Assembly (NCBI GenBank): GCA_965197005.1
Contig: OZ239982.1
Coordinates: forward strand, 2,647,418-2,711,417
Length of the DNA stretch: 64,000 nucleotides
Reading direction: 5' to 3'
DNA from: G965197005 sp965197005
GTDB taxonomy: Bacteria; Pseudomonadota; Gammaproteobacteria; Pseudomonadales; Oceanobacteraceae
This document shows, in pieces, positions 1 to 10,028 of the stretch. Within the stretch, counting starts at the first letter, position 1. Every line of letters starts with the position of its first letter. Both the position numbers and the translations under genes were made by a program. The notes under the pieces are model-generated. The model saw only the letters and a program-made list of their open reading frames with translations. It ran no database searches and was not told where the DNA came from.

Positions 1-363
1 CACACACTTGGGTTTAAGTGAGTGTCTGGTGTGTTTTATTAGGTTCTGGTTTGTATGGTTCATCTGGGCTAAGTCATAGATAGTTGTACCTGTCATCTAC
101 AGGTTGGCACTTCTTAAAAAATAGGCTTATTTTTGGCGTTATGGATTGTAGATAACAGCCAGCTTGCATACAGGTTTGCAATTTAGCTTTGCAGTTTAAA
201 ACAACTGCTTTAATCCATTTAATCCCACTGCCATCACTGCTTCGTAACCAGCGTTTTTTTAAAATCCTACAACAAGCAACATAATCACTGGTGTATTTTA
301 TGGAGGTTCAGTATCATGCGATTTTGTATTTAAACGCACCTTTAAACCAACTTGGAGTAAGCT
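1..363. other. upstream region of purL, no gene seen
   Basis: I see no convincing coding sequence, RNA or repeat in this stretch. A Shine-Dalgarno-like GGAG lies about 7 bases before the purL ATG. An 11-codon reading frame beginning near position 300 has no support as a leader peptide. No PurR-like operator was recognised. Confidence 0.4.
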
Positions 364-3300
364 ATGCAAGTGCTGAATGGGCAGTCTGCTTTATCGGAAT
401 TTCGTCGGCAAAAATTAAACAGCAATATGCAAACCATTGTCCCTGAGTTGTCACTTGAGACAACCTATTATGTGTATTTTATTGCCAGTAACAGTCCGCT
501 TGATACGCAGCAAACCCAAGTGTTATGCAATCTTTTAAATGCACAACCACAATCTGCACACAGCGCACAGCTTATACGCATTCCTCGTATTGGTACGATT
601 TCTCCTTGGTCAAGTAAGGCTACGGATATTGCACATCATTGTGGGCTTACGCATATTGAGCGCATTGAACGTGGGCTGGCGTATGTGTTTAACCATAGTA
701 GCCAACCGCTTTTAGATGCGGTTCACACGCAACTGTACGATCCGATGACCGAGTCTTTAATTGCACATACAGAGCAAGCCCGTGCGCTGTTTGAGCAAAG
801 CTCGCCTGTGCCTTTGACCCATATCGATATGTTAACGCAAGGCAAACAGGCATTAAATATGGCCAATCAAACGTTGGGATTGGCCTTGGCTGACGATGAA
901 ATTGACTATCTGTATGAGAATTTTATTTTGTTAAAGCGTAATCCTACGGATGTGGAATTAATGATGTTTGCCCAAGCCAATTCGGAGCATTGCCGACATA
1001 AAATCTTTAATGCCAGTTGGACGCTTGATGGGCAAAACAAAGAACACAGCTTATTCAAGATGATTAAGCATACCTATCAGCAATCCCCTGATAATGTATT
1101 ATCGGCGTATCAGGATAATGCTGCCGTTATTACTGGCTCTAATGCCCCTCGCTTTTATCCTACTGGCTCAGGGCAATACCGTTATCAACCTCAAGATATG
1201 CCCATTTTAATGAAGGTCGAAACCCACAACCACCCTACTGCCATTGCGCCTTTTGCGGGAGCGGCAACTGGCTCTGGTGGGGAAATTCGTGATGAAGGCG
1301 CAACGGGTTGTGGCAGTAAGCCCAAAGCAGGATTAACGGGTTTTAGTGTTTCTAATTTACGTTTGCCAAACAGCCCTCAACCTTGGGAAGGAACGCTGTA
1401 TAAGCCAGAACACATTGCCAGTGCGTTGGATATTATGCTAGATGGTCCTATAGGTGCGGCGGCGTTTAATAACGAGTTTGGGCGACCTAATTTATGCGGT
1501 TATTTTCGCACCTATGAGCAGCAAGTAGATGGTGTGCATCGAGGGTATCATAAGCCAATTATGCTTGCTGGCGGTTATGGCAATATTAAGCCTGAGCATG
1601 TAGAAAAAGGTGAGATTGAAACACAGGATAAGCTGATTGTGTTAGGTGGTCCTGCTATGCAAATTGGCTTAGGGGGTGGCGCAGCATCTTCTAAAACCTC
1701 AAGCGAGGCAAACAGTGAGCTAGATTTTGCCTCCGTGCAGCGAGCTAACCCTGAGATGGAGCGTCGTGCCCAAGAAGTGATTGACCGTTGTTGGCAATTA
1801 GGCGATGCCAACCCCATTGCGTTTATTCATGATGTCGGAGCAGGTGGATTATCTAATGCCATGCCAGAGCTAATTAGTGATGGTGGTGTGGGCGGGCTAT
1901 TTCAGTTGCGTGATATTGCCAACGACGAGCCTGCTATGAGTCCACTGGCACTTTGGTGTAACGAATCCCAAGAGCGTTATGTGTTGGCAGTGAACCCTGC
2001 TCACATGGCAACCTTTGATGCTATTTGTCAGCGTGAGCGTTGCCCTTATGCAGTAATTGGTGTTGCTACAGAAGATAATGAATTAAAGGTGTCTGACCAG
2101 CACTTTGGTAATAATCCAGTGGATATGCCTCTTGACGTATTGCTTGGTAATCCTCCTAAAATGCACATACAGGCAAACAGCAAGCCGTTTTCTGGCGATA
2201 CATTTAATGTCCAAGAAATCAATTTAAACGAGGCAATTGATCGCTTATTGGCACTGCCCACCATTGCCAGCAAGGGCTTTTTGATTACCATAGGTGATCG
2301 CTCGGTAACGGGCACGGTAACCCGTGAACAGATGGTCGGTCCTTGGCAAGTGCCTGTGGCAGATTGTGCGGTAACCAGTGCCAGCTATTTAGGTTATAGT
2401 GGCGAGGCGATGAGCATGGGCGAGCGTACACCTTTGGCGGTACTAAATGCCCCTGCCAGTGGGCGCATGGCAATTGGCGAAGCCATTACCAATATTGCCG
2501 CCGCTAGCATTGGCAAATTAGGCGACATTAAGCTGTCAGCAAACTGGATGTGTGCAGGAGGACAAGCAGGCGAAGATGCTAAGCTCTACGCAACGGTACA
2601 AGCCGTAGGGCTTGAGCTATGTCCAGAGCTGGGCATTTGCATTCCTGTAGGTAAAGACTCTATGAGCATGTCCATGAGCTTTACCCAGAACCAGCAAACA
2701 CGGCGTATTACCTCGCCGTTATCACTGGTCATTAGTGCGTTTGCCCCTGTGCTTGATGTTCGTCAAACTCTAACGCCAGAGTTGGCAAACCCAGAACAAG
2801 CAAGCGATTTGATTTTGATTGATTTTGGGCGTGGGCAAAATCGTTTAGGCGCAAGCTGCTTAACCCAAGTATATGATGGCATTGGACAAGCAACGCCTGA
2901 TTTAGACGACCCTGAAGACCTCAAAGCATTTTTTGCCGTTATTCAAGGGCTTAATCAAGACGGCTATTTATTGGCATACCATGACCGCTCAGACGGTGGT
3001 TTGCTAGTCACACTGCTAGAGATGGCCTTTGCCGCACGCTGTGGATTAAACATACAGCTAGAGCGACTTATTGACAGCCCTCAAGATGCACTTAGCGCAC
3101 TTGCCAGTGAAGAATTAGGTGCGGTTATTCAAGTAAAACCAGAACATACCGAGCTGGTTCTAACACAATTTGCCGCTGCTGGTTTAGATGGTGCAGTACA
3201 GGTTATAGGCCGCCCTCAAAAAGGCAATCAAATTAAATTTAATTTTAATGATGACTGCCTATTTGCCAGCACCAGAAGTGCGTTACAACAGCAATGGGCG

Positions 3301-4227
3301 CATACCAGCTATCAAATGCAATCTTTACGAGATAATCCTCAGTGCGCCGCTCAAGAATACGCTCAAATTCAAGATGACAACGACCCAGGGCTATTTAGCC
3401 AACTTAACTTTGACCCTACAACTTTGCCCAAACCTGAACAACTAGCAGAGCAAGGTGCACCTAAAGTGGCTATTTTGCGTGAGCAAGGTGTCAACGGACA
3501 AATTGAAATGGCAGCCGCCTTTACCCGTGCTGGTTTTATTGCTCAAGACGTACACATGAGCGATTTAATTCATCAACGTGTGGATTTAGCTGAATTTAGA
3601 GGCTTGGTTGCCTGTGGCGGCTTCTCCTATGGCGATGTCTTAGGCGCAGGGCAAGGCTGGGCAAAAAGCATTTTATTTAATCCTGCACTTAAAGCCATGC
3701 TACAAACCTTTTTTGCTCGCCCCGATACCTTTAGTTTAGGGGTGTGCAATGGCTGTCAAATGCTCTCAGGATTAAAAGAAATCATACCCAACGGTGCACA
3801 GTTGCCAGATTTTATTGGTAATCAAAGTGAGCAATTTGAAGCACGCACCTGTATGGTTGAAGTAGGCGCAAGTAATTCTATCTTCTTACAAGACATGCAA
3901 GGTTGCCAGTTACCCATTGCAGTGGCTCATGGAGAGGGGCGAGTTGCCCATGCTGACAGCCTAGATGACTCACGCATTGCACTACGCTATGTAGATAACT
4001 ACGGCAAAGCAACCACGCAATACCCTGCCAATCCCAACGGCTCAAGGGAGGGCATCACAGGGGTTACCGCCGCCGATGGGCGCATCACGCTGATGATGCC
4101 ACACCCTGAGCGAGTGTATCGCAGCGTGCAATGCAACTGGGGTAAATACGACTGGGGAGAGGACTCCCCTTGGGCAAAAATGTTTATTAATGCCAGACTT
4201 TGGTGCGATAAAGTTGATATTGACTAA
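364..4227 (+). CDS. purL: phosphoribosylformylglycinamidine synthase (FGAM synthase), large single-chain form
   Basis: Fourth step of purine synthesis: FGAR, glutamine and ATP give FGAM. At 1287 residues it is the single-chain gammaproteobacterial form, with linker, two synthetase halves and a C-terminal glutaminase in one polypeptide. The nucleotide-site motif KVETHNHPTAIAPFAG lies at about residues 284-299. The C-terminal class I amidotransferase shows the nucleophile in GVCNGCQM (Cys1128) and the partners in MPHPERVYR (His1247, Glu1249). The ATG follows a GGAG at good spacing. It appears monocistronic, since 250 bp of apparently empty sequence separates it from the next gene. Confidence 0.97.
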   Translation: MQVLNGQSALSEFRRQKLNSNMQTIVPELSLETTYYVYFIASNSPLDTQQTQVLCNLLNAQPQSAHSAQLIRIPRIGTISPWSSKATDIAHHCGLTHIERIERGLAYVFNHSSQPLLDAVHTQLYDPMTESLIAHTEQARALFEQSSPVPLTHIDMLTQGKQALNMANQTLGLALADDEIDYLYENFILLKRNPTDVELMMFAQANSEHCRHKIFNASWTLDGQNKEHSLFKMIKHTYQQSPDNVLSAYQDNAAVITGSNAPRFYPTGSGQYRYQPQDMPILMKVETHNHPTAIAPFAGAATGSGGEIRDEGATGCGSKPKAGLTGFSVSNLRLPNSPQPWEGTLYKPEHIASALDIMLDGPIGAAAFNNEFGRPNLCGYFRTYEQQVDGVHRGYHKPIMLAGGYGNIKPEHVEKGEIETQDKLIVLGGPAMQIGLGGGAASSKTSSEANSELDFASVQRANPEMERRAQEVIDRCWQLGDANPIAFIHDVGAGGLSNAMPELISDGGVGGLFQLRDIANDEPAMSPLALWCNESQERYVLAVNPAHMATFDAICQRERCPYAVIGVATEDNELKVSDQHFGNNPVDMPLDVLLGNPPKMHIQANSKPFSGDTFNVQEINLNEAIDRLLALPTIASKGFLITIGDRSVTGTVTREQMVGPWQVPVADCAVTSASYLGYSGEAMSMGERTPLAVLNAPASGRMAIGEAITNIAAASIGKLGDIKLSANWMCAGGQAGEDAKLYATVQAVGLELCPELGICIPVGKDSMSMSMSFTQNQQTRRITSPLSLVISAFAPVLDVRQTLTPELANPEQASDLILIDFGRGQNRLGASCLTQVYDGIGQATPDLDDPEDLKAFFAVIQGLNQDGYLLAYHDRSDGGLLVTLLEMAFAARCGLNIQLERLIDSPQDALSALASEELGAVIQVKPEHTELVLTQFAAAGLDGAVQVIGRPQKGNQIKFNFNDDCLFASTRSALQQQWAHTSYQMQSLRDNPQCAAQEYAQIQDDNDPGLFSQLNFDPTTLPKPEQLAEQGAPKVAILREQGVNGQIEMAAAFTRAGFIAQDVHMSDLIHQRVDLAEFRGLVACGGFSYGDVLGAGQGWAKSILFNPALKAMLQTFFARPDTFSLGVCNGCQMLSGLKEIIPNGAQLPDFIGNQSEQFEARTCMVEVGASNSIFLQDMQGCQLPIAVAHGEGRVAHADSLDDSRIALRYVDNYGKATTQYPANPNGSREGITGVTAADGRITLMMPHPERVYRSVQCNWGKYDWGEDSPWAKMFINARLWCDKVDID

Positions 4228-4519
4228 TAATGTGAGCTAAACATTACAATACAAGCATAATATTTTTATAGACCGACAAGTTTGCCGTAATAGCTTAGTT
4301 TACAGCAGGGACGGTGGCGATTTTAAAATGGGTCTATGACTTAAACAAATGAATGCTGCGCTTGCTGAACTAAGAGTTAGGTATTAAAAACACGGCTTAA
4401 TTAATAGCTTGTTCGTTAATGAATGCCTAAGCATTGCTTGGGCTAAAACTCATGCGCTTTAGCTGTTTTTATGGCACACTGTGCGCCTTATTTTTCTCTT
4501 GATTTTGGCTACTTTCTAT
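4228..4519. other. intergenic region between purL and yheS
   Basis: No gene, RNA or clear terminator hairpin was recognised. An upstream GTG in frame at 4481 would add 13 residues to the ABC-F protein, but the homologue-like start is the ATG at 4520. Confidence 0.35.
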
Positions 4520-6430
4520 ATGATTGAATTAAATCAGGTTGCTTTGCAACGTGGCGCTCAACTTTTATTAAATAACGCAAATTTACGCATTCATGATGGG
4601 CAAAAATTAGCGTTAATTGGTGCGAATGGCGCAGGAAAATCCAGCTTATTTGCACTGCTAACCAAACAATTAGAGTTAGATGCAGGGGAATTACTGATGC
4701 CCGCAAAGTGGCGTATTGCCCACATGCAACAAGAAGTGCTTGCCAGTGAGCGCAGTGCCCTTGATTACAGCATTGATGGCGATACCTATTTGCGAGAAAT
4801 CGAACAGGGCATAGAGCAAGCTAAAAATGATAACGAGCTGACCTATTGGTTAGATAAAATGGACGCACACCAAGGTTATCAAGTCCCTGTTAAAGCCGAA
4901 CAACTGCTGCAAGGGTTGGGCTTTAAACACAGCGATTTAAACAAGCCTGTAGCCAGCTTTTCAGGTGGTTGGCGCATTCGTTTAAACCTTGCCCAAGCCT
5001 TGATGATGCCATCGGATTTATTATTGCTTGATGAGCCAACCAACCATCTTGATTTAGAAGCAACCCTATGGCTTGAGCAATGGCTAAAACGCTATCAGGG
5101 TACGCTGCTGTTTATTTCCCATGATCGTGATTTTATTGATGGCGTTGCCGATAATATCATACATTTACAGCAACAAAGCCTAACCGTCTATCCAGGCAAC
5201 TACAGCACTTATGAGCGAACCCGTGCCGAAAAACTCGCCCAACAGCAACAAGCATTTGCAAAGCAGCAGGTACGAATTAAAGAAATTGAACAGTTTGTTG
5301 CACGCTTTAGAGCCAAAGCCAGTAAAGCCAAGCAAGCGCAAAGCCGTCTAAAAGAGCTAGAGCGTATGCAGCAAATTGCGCCTGCCCATGTGGACTCTCC
5401 CTTTAGTTTTAGCTTTCCTTGTTACAGTAAATTATCCACGCCGCTTTTAACTTTAAGTAATGCCAATTTAGGCTACCGCTCTAATGCACCGATTGTGCAG
5501 CAGGTTACTATTTCTATTACCCCAGAGCATCGAGTAGGGCTACTAGGACCTAACGGCGCAGGGAAATCTACTTTGCTTAAAACCTTATGTGATGAATTGG
5601 CTATTTTAAGTGGTGAAAAAACCGCAGGAGAGCATTTACGCATTGGCTATTTTGCCCAGCACCAGCTTGAAGCCCTAGACACCAAAGCCAGTGCGATGCT
5701 GATTTTGCAACGCTTAAAACCCACTGCCAGCGAGCAAGCAATTCGTAATTTTTTAGGCGGCTTTGATTTTAATGGGGATAAAGCCTTAGAAATAATAGAA
5801 CCCTTTTCAGGGGGCGAAAAAGCCCGCCTTGCCCTAGCCTGTGTTGCATGGCAAGAACCTAATCTGCTTATTTTAGATGAGCCAACCAACCATTTAGATA
5901 TAGAAATGCGAGAGGCTCTAACCATGGCATTACAGAACTTTAATGGTGCTATTATTCTTGTTAGCCATGACCGCCACTTACTCAAAGCTACCCTTGATGA
6001 ATACTGGTTAATAGATAAAGGACAACTTATTCATTTTAATGGTAATCTGGACGATTATCACAAATATGCTAATAAAGGCGAGCTGCCACAAGGCTCGGCT
6101 TTTAAGGAGTTGGCAGATGCCGAAATCCATAGTGTGAAACCCAGTATTGCCACGCAGCAAGAGCGTAAACAACAAAAGCAGCAACAAGCGGCTCAACGGC
6201 AAAAGCTGGCACCGCTTAAAAAAGAACAACAGCAGCTAGAGGCACGTATTGAACAAGCACAAAAAGCGCAACAAAAACTCATTGCACAACTGGCAGATAA
6301 CGACTTATACCAAGCAGAAAACAGTGCACAGCTTAAACCCTTATTACAACAGCAAACCGAGTTGACCCAAGAGCTTGAACAGTTGGAGCAACGTTGGTTA
6401 GAACTTATCGAGGAAATAGAAAATAAATGA
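4520..6430 (+). CDS. yheS: ABC-F family ATPase, YheS-like
   Basis: Cytosolic ATPase with two ABC domains and no membrane segment, of the ABC-F class that acts on ribosomes. Walker A motifs are GANGAGKSS (about residue 34) and GPNGAGKST (about residue 343). Each domain has a signature (FSGGWRIRL and FSGGEKARL) and the Walker B LLLDEPTNHLDL or LILDEPTNHLDI. The linker has the basic FRAKASKAKQAQSRLKELER stretch typical of the family. The C-terminal 110 residues are a Gln/Lys/Glu-rich coiled coil. The 636-residue length matches E. coli YheS closely from memory of its sequence. The start is taken as the ATG at 4520, because the GTG at 4481 adds a hydrophobic tail not expected in the family. It overlaps folA by 4 bases. 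Confidence 0.9.
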   Translation: MIELNQVALQRGAQLLLNNANLRIHDGQKLALIGANGAGKSSLFALLTKQLELDAGELLMPAKWRIAHMQQEVLASERSALDYSIDGDTYLREIEQGIEQAKNDNELTYWLDKMDAHQGYQVPVKAEQLLQGLGFKHSDLNKPVASFSGGWRIRLNLAQALMMPSDLLLLDEPTNHLDLEATLWLEQWLKRYQGTLLFISHDRDFIDGVADNIIHLQQQSLTVYPGNYSTYERTRAEKLAQQQQAFAKQQVRIKEIEQFVARFRAKASKAKQAQSRLKELERMQQIAPAHVDSPFSFSFPCYSKLSTPLLTLSNANLGYRSNAPIVQQVTISITPEHRVGLLGPNGAGKSTLLKTLCDELAILSGEKTAGEHLRIGYFAQHQLEALDTKASAMLILQRLKPTASEQAIRNFLGGFDFNGDKALEIIEPFSGGEKARLALACVAWQEPNLLILDEPTNHLDIEMREALTMALQNFNGAIILVSHDRHLLKATLDEYWLIDKGQLIHFNGNLDDYHKYANKGELPQGSAFKELADAEIHSVKPSIATQQERKQQKQQQAAQRQKLAPLKKEQQQLEARIEQAQKAQQKLIAQLADNDLYQAENSAQLKPLLQQQTELTQELEQLEQRWLELIEEIENK

Positions 6431-6942
6431 TTGATTTAGCCCTTATTGTTGCCAAAGCTGAAAATAACGTGATTGGACGCAACAACAAACTGCCTTGGTA
6501 TTTACCTCAAGATTTAAAATATTTTAAACAGGTCACCATGGGTAAACCCATTATTATGGGACGCAAAACCTTTGAATCTATAGGCAAGCCTTTAGCAGGG
6601 CGCAAAAATATTGTTATTAGTCGCCAAACTACGCTTTATTTACCAGCAGAGGTCGCCCTAGTTAGCAGCATACAAGAGGCGCTACAAGTTGTGCATGCTG
6701 ATGAAGTAAATAGCCAGCAAAACGAAGCCATGCTAATAGGTGGGGCAGAGATTTACCGCTTGGCACTAGAGCAAAATTTGGTTAAGCGGCTCTATCTAAC
6801 CCAAGTACATGCACAAGTAGAGGGCGATGCCTACTTTCCAGAACTTGATATGCAGCAGTGGCAAGAAGTGTCGCGTGAAGATTTTAAAGCCGAAGAGCCT
6901 AATTCTTACGCTTACAGTTTTGTGGTTTTAGATAAACGTTAG
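6427..6942 (+). CDS. folA: dihydrofolate reductase
   Basis: Reduces dihydrofolate to tetrahydrofolate with NADPH. It has the usual bacterial length (171 residues). The N-terminal VIGRNNKLPWYLPQDLKYFK carries the substrate-site Trp and Asp. It is followed by the cofactor-site MGRKTFESIGKPLAGRKNIV and a later IGGAEIYRLAL. The ATGA overlap with yheS implies translational coupling. Trimethoprim sensitivity cannot be judged from the sequence alone. Confidence 0.96.
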   Translation: MIDLALIVAKAENNVIGRNNKLPWYLPQDLKYFKQVTMGKPIIMGRKTFESIGKPLAGRKNIVISRQTTLYLPAEVALVSSIQEALQVVHADEVNSQQNEAMLIGGAEIYRLALEQNLVKRLYLTQVHAQVEGDAYFPELDMQQWQEVSREDFKAEEPNSYAYSFVVLDKR

Positions 6943-7276
6943 ATTAAAACTTATCCTAGTTGGGAATAAACACAGCGGCAAAGTGGTCATAAAAAGAACA
7001 AAATACAAAAATTGTCGTAAAATGTCTATTTTTATAAATGCAAATAATTTGCATAAGTTATAGCAAAGACCTGGATTTCCCTTGATTTTAAAGGGTTTGC
7101 TGGGGTTTTAGTTTGTATTTTGTACAGTTGGTGTTTTTTTTAAAGCAATGTTATGGTTTGCCTTAGTTTTTCATTAAATTGTCATGGTTTTGTGAAAAAC
7201 TAAGATTGATTGCATTAACAATAATAAAACTTACTTTAAATGACCCTGATTTGGCTCAACAATTAAAGGATAAAAT
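6943..7276. other. intergenic region before the PA3496-like gene
   Basis: A 334 bp AT-rich stretch with no recognisable gene, RNA or strong hairpin. It presumably holds the promoter of the downstream small gene. I could not choose a convincing -35/-10 pair. The ribosome binding site AAGGATA is clear just before the ATG at 7277. Confidence 0.35.
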
Positions 7277-7465
7277 ATGACTGCAAAAAATAAATCTATT
7301 GCTTATGAAGAAATCGTTTCGTTTGATCAAGATGGAAAAATGACCGTAAATAAAGACGCTCAATCCTCTAAAAAATTAGTAGCACGCCGAGTAATTGAAG
7401 CGCATTTAGAAAAAAAACGCTTAGAACAAGATTTTGATGATTACTTCTTTTCTGATGCGGTATAA
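7277..7465 (+). CDS. small PA3496-like protein (putative envelope integrity family)
   Basis: A 62-residue charged, soluble protein with a clear AAGGA ribosome binding site. The second half (KKLVARRVIEAHLEKKRLEQD followed by an acidic FDDYFF tail) looks like the ARRxIExxxExKRL pattern of the PA3496 family of Pseudomonas. The family function is poorly known. It converges on yqiB with 17 bases between the stop codons. The assignment rests on a short motif and is moderate. Confidence 0.6.
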   Translation: MTAKNKSIAYEEIVSFDQDGKMTVNKDAQSSKKLVARRVIEAHLEKKRLEQDFDDYFFSDAV

Positions 7466-7482
7466 CTTAAAAAATAACTGAT

Positions 7483-7917
7483 TTAGTTATAATGGTGTTT
7501 GGGTAGCAGCATTGCTGTATGCCCAAACTTTAAGCATAACAATAGGCAATCTTGCAAAAGCAGATTGGCTTGTAATTTTTCATCAGCATGGTGCATTTTT
7601 TTATTCGGATACGGATAGTTGCCCCTTGTGCATTTTTGTTGTTGATAGCTAATGACCTCTGCCAGCTTTACGTCATCATATAACCTTGCTTTTATTTCAA
7701 AATCCATTAGTTTTTTTGCATGTGTTTGGCTAATACTTAGCGTGCGTGTAAAAGGTGCTTGCTCAAGTAGTGTAAATTGCAGATGACTGCGTTCATCAAT
7801 TTGTATGATTTGTGTTGAAAGGGGGTTGTCTGTGCCTAATATGGCAAGTAAGCGCAAATAATTTTGTTCACAAATATTGCCTGATTGAATTAAATCAGGC
7901 ACATATCTTTTTTTCAT
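7483..7917 (-). CDS. yqiB: DUF1249 family protein YqiB
   Basis: Cytosolic protein of unknown function, 144 residues. YPNKKMHHADEKLQANLLL matches the YPNKKLHQRDEKHQ region of E. coli YqiB as I remember it. The N-terminus MKKRYVPDLIQSGNICEQNY and the RLYDDVKLAEV segment also fit. It follows nudF with a one-base overlap. The tolC / nudF-yqiB divergent arrangement is the same as in enterobacteria, which supports the call. Confidence 0.85.
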   Translation of the reverse strand: MKKRYVPDLIQSGNICEQNYLRLLAILGTDNPLSTQIIQIDERSHLQFTLLEQAPFTRTLSISQTHAKKLMDFEIKARLYDDVKLAEVISYQQQKCTRGNYPYPNKKMHHADEKLQANLLLQDCLLLCLKFGHTAMLLPKHHYN

Positions 7918-8552
7918 TAGTAGTAATTATTAACGCTGGTGGTGGTTAAATCATCTTGATTTAATTGTAGCCACTGAATGGCAATGAGCGTCATGGCATT
8001 TTTAATTTTACCATTTTTTGCCCATTTAAATGCGGTGGCAAAATCGATGGCATGAGTTTTGATATTTTCTTGTTCTTCTGCACAGCCAAATACGCCCACT
8101 TCAGGGGCATTAACCAAACCACAATAAAGGCTAACATGCTCATTAGAAATGCCAGGAGAAACCCAATATTCATACATGGGAATAAGGCTTGAAAACTCAC
8201 AACCTGCTTCTTCTTTTACTTCTCTTTCGGCAAGTTTGGCATTGCTTTCTTCTCGGTCGTGCATGCCTGCGACCACTTCTAATAACCAAGGGGAATGTTC
8301 GTCTTGAACCGCACCTATACGGAATTGCTCAGTTAATATGATTTGCTGGTTTTTTAAGTCAACTAACAGCACGCCAACGACTTTTTTGGCAGCAAGATAT
8401 TCACGGCTAATACGTTGTTTTTTGTCACTATCAAACTGGGCAATTTCGTATTCGGCCTCTATTAAACTTAAAAAATTTTCATACTTAGCTGTTTCTCTTT
8501 TTTGCTTACAATCTGCTTGGGTAAAGTGGGGGATACTTGGTTGTTCACTCAT
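7917..8552 (-). CDS. nudF: ADP-ribose pyrophosphatase (Nudix hydrolase)
   Basis: Hydrolyses ADP-ribose to AMP and ribose 5-phosphate. The Nudix box lies at about residues 96-118: a Gly, then E, then AEREVKEEAG. The start is the ATG at 8552, which has an AGAAGG ribosome binding site and gives 211 residues, close to the E. coli length. A longer frame reaching 8624 would add 24 residues without a good ribosome binding site. Upstream and divergent lies tolC. Confidence 0.9.
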   Translation of the reverse strand: MSEQPSIPHFTQADCKQKRETAKYENFLSLIEAEYEIAQFDSDKKQRISREYLAAKKVVGVLLVDLKNQQIILTEQFRIGAVQDEHSPWLLEVVAGMHDREESNAKLAEREVKEEAGCEFSSLIPMYEYWVSPGISNEHVSLYCGLVNAPEVGVFGCAEEQENIKTHAIDFATAFKWAKNGKIKNAMTLIAIQWLQLNQDDLTTTSVNNYY

Positions 8553-8705
8553 AGTGGTATGCCTTCTAGTTATGTGAAAAATAAAATCTAGCTCTATTCT
8601 ATCTATATCTTTGCTGGAGTACAAAATGAAAATAATTTATATGTTGTTCAATTTGCGCTGGTTCGGGTAAAATCTGTGGCTCTTTATTTTACCTATGGAT
8701 TATTT

Positions 8706-10019
8706 ATGAAAACATTGATACGTTGTGCTTTGTTATCGCAAGGATTAATTGTGGCAACAGTGGGCTTGGCGGCAGATTTAAATACAGTGTATGAGCAGGC
8801 TAAACATAATGATATTAAAATATTGTCTTCCAGAGCAAAGCAAAAAAGCAAAGATTATGATGTGAATATTGCTCGTGGCGCATTATTGCCTCAAGCTAAT
8901 GTGACTTTTACACGCACTTATATTGATTCTAAATCTTCAAATAAAAGTACAGATTTACAGCAAGATGCCACTTTAAATGTCTTAAAAGTACAGGCGTCAC
9001 AAGCCTTATTTGATTTGCATGCTTGGTATCGCTTTCAGGCAGCAAGTAGTGTTAATGATGCCTCTCATGTGGAGCTGGCATTTGCTGAGCAGCAGCTTAT
9101 TTTGCGTGTGGCAGAAACCTATTTTAATACCCTAAAAGCCAAAAATGGGATTGAAGTTATCTCTTCGCAAAAAGATGCCATTGAAAATGCGTATAAACAG
9201 GCAAAATCCCGTTATGATGCGGGCATTATTAGTTCTACCGATGTAGAACAGGCAAAAGCTCGTTTTGATTTGGTCACAGCTAACTTGGAAGGGCAAAAAA
9301 TTGCTTATGCTGTTAAAAAAGAGGAATTAGAAGAGTTAACCAATACTTATTACAATGAGCTATCTGGTTTGAAAAAAGACATTCCTTTAACTATGGTGCA
9401 GCCTGAGGATATGAATTTTTGGATTAATCAAGGATTAGAGAATTACCCACCTTTGGCATTGGCACAAGCAAGTGTAGACGCTAACCGCCTACAAAGAAAC
9501 GCCACCCGCTCTAACCATTTACCCAAGGTAAAATTAGTAGCAAGTTATAGTGATGAGGAATATATGCCGTCTCACGCCTTTGATAAGGGCGTAACAAAGA
9601 CCATTGGGGTGCAAGTTAGTATGCCATTGCTGGCAGGGGGTTCTTTGTATTACCAGTCTAAAAAAGCCGCCCTTACTTATGCCAATGCCAGCTTTGATGT
9701 GAAAAAATATCGCCGTGAAATTAAACGTACAGTCAGTTCTATTTATCAGCAGATAAAGGCGAATATTTTAATTATTAAGGCGAATAAACAGTCTATTATT
9801 TCTTCACAAAGCGCACTTAAAGCCATAGAAAGTGGTTATAACTCTGGTACTCGTACCCTTTTAGAGTTGCTTGATGCTCAAGGCAATTTGGCCAATTCTC
9901 AAAAAGAATATGAAGCTGCCCGTTATGATTACGTACTTAATAAACTCAAACTTAAATTATTTGCAGGGCAGTTAAATCTGAGCGAGCTAAATCGGGTTAA
10001 TCAGCTCTTGGTTCAATAA
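8706..10019 (+). CDS. tolC: TolC family outer membrane channel protein
   Basis: Outer membrane exit duct for type I secretion and tripartite efflux. It is 437 residues with a signal peptide ending around LAADLNTVYEQA. The protein shows the two-fold outer membrane efflux repeat: ARGALLPQANVTFTRTY and TRSNHLPKVKLVASYSDEEY are equivalent strands, and a GIISSTDVEQAKARFD helix matches SGTRTLLELLDAQGNLA in the second half. The start at the ATG 8706 gives a clean signal peptide. A GTG at 8676 would add ten residues. It may serve export of the RTX-like protein at 61.8 kb, but no type I ABC or adaptor genes are adjacent. Confidence 0.92.
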   Translation: MKTLIRCALLSQGLIVATVGLAADLNTVYEQAKHNDIKILSSRAKQKSKDYDVNIARGALLPQANVTFTRTYIDSKSSNKSTDLQQDATLNVLKVQASQALFDLHAWYRFQAASSVNDASHVELAFAEQQLILRVAETYFNTLKAKNGIEVISSQKDAIENAYKQAKSRYDAGIISSTDVEQAKARFDLVTANLEGQKIAYAVKKEELEELTNTYYNELSGLKKDIPLTMVQPEDMNFWINQGLENYPPLALAQASVDANRLQRNATRSNHLPKVKLVASYSDEEYMPSHAFDKGVTKTIGVQVSMPLLAGGSLYYQSKKAALTYANASFDVKKYRREIKRTVSSIYQQIKANILIIKANKQSIISSQSALKAIESGYNSGTRTLLELLDAQGNLANSQKEYEAARYDYVLNKLKLKLFAGQLNLSELNRVNQLLVQ

Positions 10020-10028
10020 TTGTGATGC